This document shows, one piece after another, positions 23,701 through 30,300 of a DNA stretch of 64,000 bases (the stretch's first letter is position 1; each line of letters begins with the position of its first letter). Source of the DNA: Patiria pectinifera (lineage: Eukaryota > Echinodermata > Asteroidea > Valvatida > Asterinidae); NCBI GenBank assembly GCA_029964075.1, contig CM057129.1, positions 28,821,430 through 28,885,429 on the forward strand. Direction: 5' to 3'. A model generated the notes under the pieces. It was not told where the DNA came from. It saw nothing but the letters and a program-made list of their open reading frames with translations, and did not search any database. The translations under genes were made by a program, and so were the position numbers.

Positions 23701-25870
23701 TGTATACTGTGCGTGCACAATCTGCATATCGCATAGAGCTGCATGAAAACACGTGGGCCCGTACGTGCGAGTGCAGCAATGACTGGTTCCCGCTGCGCCG
23801 CGTACTAAGTCCCAATGAAGGCATGATGAAAATGCGGTAACCAGTCAATGTAATAGTCGCGCGCGGTGCAATGCACTGCCGTACAGTGTTTTGCGTGCAG
23901 GCCGGACGGAATAGACATCGTAAAAATGCCAAGAAAACAACGATTGAGAAGGACGATCTTTGCAAGCTTATTCACAGAACTTGATCTCTCTTGTCTGTGT
24001 ATGTATTTCCCGTGTTCATGAATTTATTTTGAAGAAGTTTTGCTGGTATGTGAAGTGAAACGATGCAGCGTGTTTCACCGAAATCCTATACCGTAAAACG
24101 TGTCTCATTGCCGGCCCACCACACACAGTTCATCACAAACGCTCGTACTAGTGCGAAGTTCAGACGTTGTTAGCCAGTTTCTCGTCGTGACTAGCATTGT
24201 GTATATGGATACTTGACCTGCATTTTCCATTATTTTTAAGATTATTGACGGCAGATATTTTCGATGAAACTTAAGGCAAGTTTGTGTCATTTTGAGGCCA
24301 TTTTTGTATAGATTTCGTAGAGCAATTGAAATAGTTCAGGCTGAAACTTTCATATAATTTTAACGAATCTGAAAGCAAATATTCAGTTGCTTTATGTGCC
24401 GTTTATTAACTCTCCATTTTCCAAGTATAATCAAGTGATGAACCAACTGACAACTGTATTAAAAAATGAAAGCCTAAGCAGTAGTCAAACCTTTTATTAA
24501 TCTCCATTTAGTTAGTTTTTTAAAATAAATTTTACCTTGTCTTACAGTTACAAAAACAAAAAAAGTAATGCAACTTGAGCATATGTTATTATGCAAAAAC
24601 TAATAATAACGCAGCCCCTTGAATAAATCCTTATGTCAAAATAAAACAAGAACAATGGTAACCCGTCGTTTTATAATAATAATAATAATAATAACGGAGT
24701 CTTATATAGCGCACGTATCTACCAACAATTAGGTACTCAAGGCGCTGGAAATTATGTCAATTATTAAAGAAAGGTAAATAAAGTTGATGAGAAATATGAG
24801 ACCCATTATGTAGCACCTTATAATGGTTTACAAGGTGCTGCGGCGCACACTGCAGCCACTGCCAGAAACACCGGGGCAACCCCTTCTCTTAGCGATAAGT
24901 GTTACTGGGTTCTTTAACGTGCATTACACAACACACGGGACCTACGGCTTTACGTCCCATCCGAAGGACGAAGCAATAATGGTAAAGTGCCTTGCTCAAG
25001 AGCACAAGCACCATGTTCCCACGATCAGGATTCGAACCCATGCACCACGGCACACGAGTCGAACACCGTAACCATTGGACCACAGCGCATCCACTGTTTA
25101 TCCGTAGATTTTAAGGAGAGCGATTTGCTCTCCTCAAATATTTGAGGAGAGCGATTTATAGCTCTCCTGGATTTTCTTTAAATGAAGGACTGATAGCCGG
25201 AGGATTTTGCAGGATTCAGGCAGTGGTCACCTCTCCAAGGACCATATTCAAGAAATAATGGAGGAATTTGCAGGATTGAGGCTATATGCTATTTTTCCAT
25301 GAGGCCAATTGGAGGATTTTGCAGGATTGAGGCTACACCCTAGCAAAAAGGCCAAGGGAGTTAGGGTTAAAGAGAGTAGCCTAAGCGTGCTTCTATAAAC
25401 ATGATAATAAATAAACTACAAATTACAAGTGACAAATTGTACGTACAAACTAGTACAAGTTAGCCTACAATCACAAAAGTCTAAATAATACTGGCCTAGG
25501 CATATTGCATGCTAGGCATATTTGCTAGGCCTAGTGAAAATAAAAACTTGACATTTTATTATGACAAAGTTCTAGTCCGAACAAAGTTCTACATAATCGG
25601 GTGCATGTTCCAAGTCTGGCATTTATTTACGTAGGTAGACCAGTAAATTGGCCACATTTATGGGGCTATGCAGTCAGCAACTCAGCATGCACAATTCATT
25701 TTTCAATGCAATGGCCAAACCACACGCCTACTGCCTGACGTACCACGTACGGCACCGCGCGCGGCGTACGCCGGTAAGACACGGCGGCGAACAACGGCAG
25801 CGGCAACACTCACCTGAAAAGGATTGGCGGCCTCGGGATCAGCAAATGGGTTGCTGTCGAAATCTGTCAT
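2580..25870 (-). CDS. SCAMP: SCAMP gene (secretory carrier membrane protein, SCAMP1/2/3 type), 3'-incomplete, with two duplicated-exon clusters
   Basis: Four-TM tetraspan protein of recycling and post-Golgi vesicles that acts in endocytic recycling and exocytosis. Exons in transcript order: 25870-25814, 16242-16162, 13549-13439, 12648-12540, 11088-10960, one of three (9245-9080, 7969-7804, 7637-7472), 6133-6032, then one of two (5177-5024 or 2712-2580). All junctions are GT-AG and all phases match. NPF motifs at residues 7-9, 16-18 and 38-40 (EH-domain ligands) are followed by a Pro-rich PPPPPY, a Glu/Arg/Gln coiled coil (about 90-115), the WPPLP and [12 protein letters not shown] signatures, then TM1-TM4 with the E peptide CWYRPxYKAFR between TM2 and TM3. 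The assembled part is 303 or 296 residues. The usual C-terminal tail (HxLYRxTGASF in vertebrates) is not found down to base 1 and must lie left of the window. The N-terminal features place it with the long SCAMPs 1-3, not SCAMP4/5. Confidence 0.93.
2853..3370. mobile_element. Hairpin MITE family B copy 1
   Basis: A large palindrome (2855-3015, arms starting ACAAATAATGAATG, loop around CGCGAAGCCGAGTGG) joins a second inverted pair (3019-3058 and 3330-3370, TATAACGCCTGAATAAATCC and its near complement). Related copies lie at 6555-7069 and 57851-58177. It sits between SCAMP exons 8a and 8b. Confidence 0.75.
4492..4693. mobile_element. Short TIR element (CAGGGTTCTCCCC)
   Basis: About 200 bp with inverted ends CAGGGTTCTCCCCA and GGGGAGAACCCTG. 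GC-richer interior with no transposase. No convincing target-site duplication. Confidence 0.6.
5024..5177 (-). CDS. SCAMP: SCAMP alternative exon 8a (luminal loop and TM4)
   Basis: 154 bp, phase 2 in, phase 0 out, acceptor CATGGATAG, donor GTAATG. Encodes [40 protein letters not shown] and [11 protein letters not shown]. It is homologous to 8b but seven codons longer in the loop. An N-Y-S sequon lies in the predicted luminal loop. Reading through the donor would continue open for about 50 codons, so an unspliced C-terminus cannot be excluded. Confidence 0.85.
5660..5866. repeat. Hairpin element in SCAMP intron 7
   Basis: Arms around CCTTTGATGATACAAGC (5690-5732) and its complement (5779-5827) pair over about 40 bp, with weaker outer pairing (CTGCAGATAGG / CCTATCTGCA). 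Probably a MITE. A G-rich run follows at 5868. Confidence 0.6.
6032..6133 (-). CDS. SCAMP: SCAMP exon 7 (TM3)
   Basis: 102 bp, phase 2 in and 2 out, acceptor CTCCTGCAG reversed reading as GCAG, donor GTAGGA. Encodes [20 protein letters not shown] and [14 protein letters not shown], matching vertebrate [13 protein letters not shown]...Q...GxxxWG. Constitutive exon between the two duplicated sets. Confidence 0.95.
6555..7069. mobile_element. Hairpin MITE family B copy 2
   Basis: Same architecture as the copy at 2853: outer palindrome ACAAATATTGAGTGGCT / AGCCACTCAATATTTGT (6559-6717) and a second inverted pair TATAACTGACATATAGATCC / GGATCTGTATGTCAGTTATA. Arms match within the copy but differ in sequence from copy 1. 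Lies in the intron between exon 6c and exon 7. Confidence 0.72.
7472..7637 (-). CDS. SCAMP: SCAMP alternative exon 6c (TM1-TM2 and E peptide), most canonical copy
   Basis: 166 bp, same phases as 6a and 6b, acceptor CATCTGCAG, donor GTAATG. Encodes [20 protein letters not shown], a Gly/Ser-rich luminal loop, [20 protein letters not shown] and RPMYKAFR. This copy is nearest to vertebrate SCAMPs (FGLSILW...[11 protein letters not shown]). The intron separating it from 6b is only 166 bp. Confidence 0.92.
7804..7969 (-). CDS. SCAMP: SCAMP alternative exon 6b (TM1-TM2 and E peptide)
   Basis: 166 bp, same phases as 6a and 6c, acceptor CAAACTGAAG, donor GTGAAT. Encodes [20 protein letters not shown], then a short luminal loop, [20 protein letters not shown] and RPMYRAFR. 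Similar to 6c over most of the helices, with Arg for Lys in the E peptide ([11 protein letters not shown]). Confidence 0.9.
7970..9079. other. SCAMP intron between alternative exons 6a and 6b
   Basis: 1.1 kb without recognisable repeat or coding signature. In a mutually exclusive cluster this is where competing splice or docking elements would be sought. Confidence 0.5.
9080..9245 (-). CDS. SCAMP: SCAMP alternative exon 6a (TM1-TM2 and E peptide), Cys-rich divergent copy
   Basis: 166 bp, phase 1 in (completes Leu), phase 2 out (AG of Arg), acceptor CCCATCCAG, donor GTAGGG. Encodes [20 protein letters not shown], a loop, then [20 protein letters not shown] and RPLYKAIR. It aligns without gaps in length to 6b and 6c. 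It keeps FGLS and CWYRPxYKA but is rich in Cys and Trp and has Ile for the conserved Phe at the end of the E peptide. Open through its length with intact splice sites, so it is probably functional and not a decayed copy. Confidence 0.87.
9834..10369. mobile_element. MITE family A copy 2
   Basis: Ends TTAAAGGTAATACAACATTTG and CAAATGTTGTATACTACCTTAA; core palindrome 10013-10040 (CCAACGATGGTCAG / CCAACCATCGTTGG). In SCAMP intron 5. Confidence 0.78.
10960..11088 (-). CDS. SCAMP: SCAMP exon 5 (WPPLP / CFYQDF block)
   Basis: 129 bp, phase 1 in, phase 1 out, acceptor GTTTCAG, donor GTGAGT. Encodes [20 protein letters not shown], then [20 protein letters not shown]: the most conserved cytosolic SCAMP segment and the start of TM1. 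It is the constitutive upstream partner of the triplicated exon 6 set. Confidence 0.96.
11174..12023. mobile_element. Nonautonomous element with about 165-bp terminal inverted repeats and nested palindromes
   Basis: Outer arms (about 11174-11340 and 11868-12023) both contain TTTTAGTGAAGTTCTGCATG and TTGAATGATTCTTGTACTA-type sequence in opposite orientation; ends CAGGG/CCCTG are flanked by TA. Inside are two more inverted pairs: 11347-11505 (TTCTGTCCAC / GTGGACAGAA) and 11559-11671 with 11759-11868 (GGTTTGCGGTAACACCATGTG). No transposase ORF. Confidence 0.75.
12540..12648 (-). CDS. SCAMP: SCAMP exon 4 (coiled coil)
   Basis: 109 bp, phase 0 in, phase 1 out, acceptor TTCAACAG, donor GTAAGT. Encodes [18 protein letters not shown] and a following QRREQQMQ run, the cytosolic amphipathic helix of SCAMPs (compare LLRQQEELDRKAAELERKE in SCAMP2). 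Confidence 0.93.
13439..13549 (-). CDS. SCAMP: SCAMP exon 3 (proline-rich linker)
   Basis: 37 codons, phase 0 at both ends, acceptor CTCGTAG, donor GTGAGT. Low-complexity Thr/Pro linker ending in [22 protein letters not shown] contains a PPxY-type sequence that could bind WW domains, as suggested for SCAMP3. Confidence 0.88.
13550..16161. other. SCAMP intron 2
   Basis: AT-rich intron with scattered ACATGTAC microsatellite patches (about 13710, 13880, 15560). No supported coding or RNA feature. Confidence 0.5.
16162..16242 (-). CDS. SCAMP: SCAMP exon 2 (NPF motif 3)
   Basis: 27 codons, phase 0 at both ends, acceptor TTGTAG, donor GTGGTG. Starts DPSVQQ and carries [10 protein letters not shown], matching the SCAMP2 block DPSVTQ...LAEFNPF. 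It lies 9.6 kb downstream of exon 1. Confidence 0.93.
17847..17946. repeat. 50-bp perfect tandem duplication
   Basis: The unit starting CCATGCCTGTACTAGCACAT occurs twice back to back (17847-17896 and 17897-17946) with no visible difference, implying a recent duplication. Confidence 0.9.
18060..18290. repeat. Degenerate GTACAT/ACATGT satellite
   Basis: Irregular runs of the self-complementary hexamer TGTACA and ACATGT with interspersed GTACGTACA. Both strands give spurious Tyr/Cys/Thr-rich reading frames. Confidence 0.85.
18535..18899. mobile_element. Harbinger-like MITE (TAA target duplication)
   Basis: Inverted ends GGCCAAAAAAAAAAGTCTCC and GGAGATTTTTTTTTTTGGCC, flanked on both sides by TAA. 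CpG-rich inner parts (GCGACGCG) in both arms. The 3-bp TAA duplication and GGCC ends fit PIF/Harbinger elements. Confidence 0.7.
20044..20212. mobile_element. MITE family A half-copy
   Basis: Begins inside the core palindrome (GTCGGCCGACCAGCGTTGG) and runs to the terminal CTTCCCTTTAA. The left half is absent, so it is a truncated copy. Confidence 0.75.
23010..23128. repeat. Short hairpin repeat
   Basis: Arms CCCCTTTCAGACTT and AAGTCTGAAAAAGGGG, extended by TTTTGTGTAATTTC / GAAATTACACAAAA. Confidence 0.65.
24674..25095 (-). mobile_element. tRNA-derived SINE with (TTA)n tail
   Basis: Minus strand: A-box-like TGGTCCAATGG and B-box GGTTCGAATCC (25075-25020) form the tRNA head. The body contains GAGCAAGGCACTTTACC and GGACGTAAAGCCGTAGGTCC. 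It ends GCGCTATATAAGACTCCG followed by (TTA)n at 24674-24695. Lies about 0.8 kb inside the SCAMP gene. Confidence 0.85.
25814..25870 (-). CDS. SCAMP: SCAMP exon 1 (start codon, NPF motifs 1 and 2)
   Basis: Encodes [19 protein letters not shown], very close to the SCAMP1 and SCAMP2 N-termini. The ATG is at 25870-25868. The exon ends in CAG followed by GTGAGT, phase 0. It holds two NPF motifs for EH-domain proteins. Confidence 0.95.
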
Positions 25871-27192
25871 AGTATATTTCGTCGATATCGTCCGAAATTC
25901 TGGCTTCAGAGCCTAGTGATACAATTACAGCTACTACGATAAATCGGGAAAATCTTGAGATGTGTTTTCATCTGGCGTCCGAAAATAGCTCGATTACCAC
26001 TTGTCACGGGAAAATGGCGGATCGTTATGAACCATTACTGAGCATGCGCGTTAGTATAACTCGTGACGTCCAATTTGTAAATTTAAAGGCGGATCGTGGG
26101 TCAATCATGTGCAAAATAAACGTGCCTTTTTGCACATGTGCATGAAAAGGCATAATGATATGCATGTATATGTTTAATAGGTTGCAACGTCACTTCTGTT
26201 TAAATGTTTTTTCCCCAAAAATTAATTAATCAAACAACCAAACAACCCGGCTACAAACTGCAAAATCATATCACAAAATCAAAGGGAAAATAATTTCTCA
26301 ATTATTGCTGCCGTAACCAAATCCATTATGATTAGGTATAATTAACTTCATTTAGCCTCTGATGTAATAGTTTTAATTAATTTATCCATGGAGGAATTAC
26401 AAATCAAAACAATTTTTTTCATGTTAAAATTTATCTTTAAATTTGCCTTTTTTTGCTTAAGTTTTTTTTTATAACTGTATAACATGTTTCTGTACATTTT
26501 TAATAGAAATCAAATTTGGATTGTATTATTTAATTAATTATTATTATTAATTTTATTAATTTTATTATTATTATTATTAGTCGTAGTATCCAAGCGGAAT
26601 ACATTTTTCGAGACTATGATATTATTAGACCAAAGAAAAGCAGTTTAGCCACTTTGTCTGTTGTAGGTTTTTCCATCACAGTTGATGATGCACCAGGAGC
26701 TATCAGTGGTACTTGGTTAGTTTCCTCCTGAAACATCCTCTACTGACCTCTAGGGATCTTGACCAGGAGGTCGCGGGGAGGTTTCAGCATCTAGGTCTCG
26801 GTGGACCTAGATGGTTTGGTTTTAGGAAGCGACGGATGATGTTGCATGTTTGGAGGATGACTGTCCGTGGAGCCTAGGGTGTGACTGTACCCCAAGGAAA
26901 GAAAGAAATGTCCCAATAATCGATAGTCCCTTTAAGGTCCCCTTGATGTTAAACGATTAAAATTAATCAATCCAGTTGATGACGTAAAAACTAAATCGTT
27001 CCCAAAATGTACGGTGCACGTCTACTTTGTGCATCTTTGAATGTTGTTATTGCACGAACGGTACGAATGGATACGAGGTTGACAATATTTAGTTGCAGCT
27101 TCGGTACCCGGTGCGGCGGTGGTGTTGTGGGCAGCTGTTTTTTACGTGATTTTGTTGCTTTTTCTGCACAGGATTACGAGAATCTGAGCACC
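25871..27192. promoter_or_regulatory. Divergent promoter interval between SCAMP and AP3B
   Basis: Start codons of the two opposed genes are 1.3 kb apart. The SCAMP-proximal 250 bp is less AT-rich and has candidate NRF1, YY1, CRE-like and CCAAT sequences. 26150-26600 is strongly AT-rich. 26788-26813 is a perfect 10-bp-arm hairpin (CATCTAGGTC, loop TCGGTG, GACCTAGATG). Transcription starts cannot be placed from sequence. Confidence 0.5.
26011..26074. promoter_or_regulatory. Candidate YY1, NRF1, CRE-like and CCAAT sites upstream of SCAMP
   Basis: AAAATGGCGG at 26011-26020 (YY1 core), GCATGCGC at 26042-26049 (NRF1 core), TGACGTC at 26064-26070 and CCAAT at 26070-26074, all within 64 bp and 141-204 bp upstream of the SCAMP ATG. 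These are common in housekeeping promoters. Motif matches only. Confidence 0.5.
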
Positions 27193-27320
27193 ATGGCACA
27201 TCACAGCCAGGCCGAGCAGCGGTCTTATGCCAACGAGAAGACCCCGTCAACTGGCCCCATGGAGCCAGATGTCGCCAGCGACCCTGCAAGTGGCGGATTT
27301 TTTGCTGCTGACTACAAAAA
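27193..27320 (+). CDS. AP3B1: AP3B exon 1 (start codon)
   Basis: Encodes [12 protein letters not shown] through [11 protein letters not shown], phase 2 out, donor GTACGC. An acceptor-like TTTTTCTGCACAG ends at 27171, so a 5' UTR intron may precede it. The frame is open upstream to an ATG at 27007, but that extension has no adaptin similarity. Confidence 0.87.
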
Positions 27321-30300
27321 GTACGCATGAAAAAATGTCTACGTGGGCGTGTTAAACGTGGTGTTATGAATGGTTTGGCTTGTGTTTACGACACTTTCGA
27401 AGGTGTCGCAGCGCTGCGTTTCTGCACTCACGCAGGCAGTTGGCAGGCCGGCCTCCAAAAGGTATCAGGTCAACTCGGACCCAAACCAAGTCGGACCCAT
27501 GCCAAGTCGGACCCATGCCAACTCGGACCCACGCCAACTCGGACCCACTACCAACTCGGACCCACTACCAACTCGGACCCACGACCAACTCGGACCCACG
27601 ACCAACTCGGACCCACGACCAACTCGGACCCACTACCAACTCGGACCCAAGCACGACCAACTCGGACCCAACAATGACTCAATCATTAGTTTCAGAGATT
27701 ATATTTATAGGTGATCGTAATGTTAGTGCTTATATAGTGAAGATATTCTGTAATTACATTGGGCAAAATGGGGCTTTTAGTTTTGTTGTTTTCTTGTATT
27801 GCCGCTGTGTGGAGCGCTATTTTATGATGCTAAACACTTATCGTTTTGAACGCCATGAAACTAAACGTGCTTAGCTGTTTGAAACCGTGACCTGTGAAGC
27901 TAAACCAAGAGGGTATTAATAGCGTATAGTATAGGTTAGGCATATCGTATCATTTCGTATGTCATTTGTACAACTTGATATATACGTGCTTTTTTCAAAA
28001 TCTCGATTTTTTTTTTCCAAACGAAATTCAAAGGATTATAATTTTCAGTAAAAAATAAATTACTTGTTTGTTTTTGCAGGCCTTTGTGTCGTGTAACAAG
28101 TGGTTTTAAGTGGCACATTTTGTTTTAGTGAGGAAGTTATTAATTTGAAATAACTATTTAGGCCTTTCATTTTATGTAATTGTTTTTTTTTAATTCACAT
28201 GCTGGCTTTGAATTTTGTGGAATTTTTTATGAATCTTTTTTATTTTTTAATAATTTTTTTGATTTAACTTTTTTGTTTAATATGAAACCTTCGTTTTTCT
28301 TGCAGTGTATGCAATGGTGTTTATGTGGGTTTTTTTAAAATAGAGATTAGAATAGACTTCGTTTTTATATCTTATTTATTTTATTTAGTGACTTATGTTT
28401 ACTTATATTTATTGAGTAAATAATGATATGTTTAAAAGTGTTTATGTTTTAATGCCATACTTTCCAATTTTATTTTTCTATGAAAATTTGTATACTCGTT
28501 ACGTGGAAGTTTGGATTAAAAACGAAATAAATTGCTGTTAAATTTAGCAAGATGGTGTGAACGATGTCAATTAATATGTTTTAATGAAAATAAACAATTG
28601 GTTAAACTTTTAAAGCGCAATATGTTTTAATGGAAAACAAATAAAAATAATAAATAATTAATTACACTTTTAAAGTGCATTTCAAAATAGCATTTTAATG
28701 CGCTTTACAACGACAAAAATGTCATACTGCTGCAATACAGATATGAGATAATTTACCTTACAATTACAATGAAAATCTATACTAAACAGCATCACTGTAA
28801 TAACAGATGAGAAGTGGACAAACTTTTTTAAATGATTGAAAACGATGTCGAATGATTGAAAACGATGGGTCCGAGTTGGTCATGCATGGGTCCGAGTTGG
28901 TAGTGAGTCCGAGTTGGTTGTGGGTCCGAGTTGGTAGTGGGTCCGAGTTGGTCGTGGGTCCGAGTTGGTAGTGGGTCCGAGTTGGCATGGGTCCGAGTTG
29001 GTAGTGGGTCCGAGTTGGCATGGGTCCGACTTGGCATGGGTCCGAGTTGGTTTGGGTCCGAGTTGGATCGAAACCCTCCAAAACATGCATGCATACTAGT
29101 GATTGTCAATAACAATGTCAGCTTATGGCTGAATATTTAGAAAGGTGTAGACCAGTGCTTCCTTCTCAGTGTGAAAATGCTTCACGTGTATCTTTACCTG
29201 ACTTTTCCATTTGCAGGATATTTTGCATTTTTTGGGGGAAAAATGAAATTTGGAAATTTATTTTATTATAATTTTTTATAAGAAGGAATTTTTTGCGTCG
29301 GGGTGATAAATCAAGTTAGGTTTTGCCCTTCACCGACCTTTAAACACTGTCATGACTGTATACTCAGTGTGTTACTGTTACCTCCCGAGTGAAAGTTGGA
29401 AAAAATCACTTGGCCGGGACTCGAACCTAGTGCAGATGTCTTACCACTTGACCACCGAGCTAACGGGATCGGTTGGCTGGTTCGAATCTGATGTACATAG
29501 CAGCGGGTGCCGCATAAACTATTATAAATAAGAATATTAAGATGGAATTTTCGCGTCGGGGTGATATAAACTTATTTTAATTTAAGCATGTTAAGATGTT
29601 TTCCGTGCCATAAAATTTCGAGTTTCACATCGAAAAATAGACTTGCTTTCTCAATTGCTGTTTTCCTAGCTGCCTGTGTAAAAGGTGTGAAGTTTTAAAT
29701 GTGACATTGAAGTTTGAACGAAAAAATACACCGACATTTAGTTGTTGAATTTAATATTTCTAAATTCTATACAACATTCGGGAAAGAATTCCATATACGT
29801 ACGCCCCTACTTTTTCCCTGCAATGACTCATCAACCATCAGAGAGGGATAACATGTTCTAAAAAGTGACATTGGAAAGAATGTTGCAACCTGACGCTGCT
29901 TTTTTCTTCATATATACTGTATCATCTCAATGAAGGTCAGCCATTGCAAAAATGATGATAAGACATGAATCTTGGACTGAGAAACGTTTTCCAATTTTGT
30001 TAGGAAATAGGCCTCTACTTAGAAAATGTTCTTCATTTTCCATAGATTGTGTACACAACTGCTGAATTGGCGTCAGGTTGCAACATTCTTTCCGTGACAT
30101 TTAGCATGGGAAATATTGAAGCATTTAGTTGGAAAACACTTCAGACCAGTCTCATAGGGTTTTATACACAGGGTGTCAAGTGGCATACGTATATGGAATT
30201 CTTTCCAAAATGGGAATAAAAATGGGAATTATTGGCTGCCCAGTGCCAGGCAATAAATTTGGCTCACGTACTCATAAGGACGGGGTTTTTGTGCACAAAA

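Larger units (their letters stand above)
16243..25813. other. SCAMP intron 1 (9.6 kb)
   Basis: Contains the 50-bp tandem duplication, the GTACAT satellite, a Harbinger-like MITE, a family A half-copy, a hairpin at 23010 and a tRNA-SINE near the promoter, all listed separately. Repeated GCGACTCC blocks occur at 22405-22440 and 22530-22565. The rest is unremarkable. Confidence 0.6.
27471..29066. mobile_element. Foldback-type element with 12+12 tandem-unit inverted arms
   Basis: Left arm 27471-27671: 12 copies of a 16-21 bp unit CCAACTCGGACCCA plus a short variable spacer (AA, TG, CG, CTA, CGA). Right arm 28866-29066: 12 copies of the reverse complement with matching spacer order at the outer end. 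The 1.2-kb centre is AT-rich and has no transposase ORF. Modular inverted arms of short tandem units are the hallmark of foldback elements such as sea urchin TU and Drosophila FB. No clear target duplication was seen. Confidence 0.8.

Noticed and set aside
23369..23965. 198-codon minus-strand open frame
   Set aside because: No domain or splice support, no similarity I recognise; probably chance in a less AT-rich stretch.
27007..27192. Upstream in-frame ATG extending AP3B by 62 codons
   Set aside because: No similarity to beta-3 adaptins, and a 3' splice-site-like sequence ends at 27171; the Kozak-fitting ATG at 27193 gives the usual N-terminal length.
27327..27874. Three overlapping open frames of 114-164 codons ([14 protein letters not shown])
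   Set aside because: They are read through the 17-bp tandem array in all three frames; low-complexity artefact in AP3B intron 1.
27471..29066. CRISPR array
   Set aside because: Units are 16-21 bp with 2-7 bp spacers, no unique spacers, and the genome is eukaryotic.
28782..29140. Open frames on both strands in the right arm
   Set aside because: Same tandem array in inverted orientation; no gene.
29405..29480. Functional tRNA gene on the minus strand
   Set aside because: A and B boxes are visible but I could not form a proper acceptor stem and cloverleaf; treated as SINE-derived.
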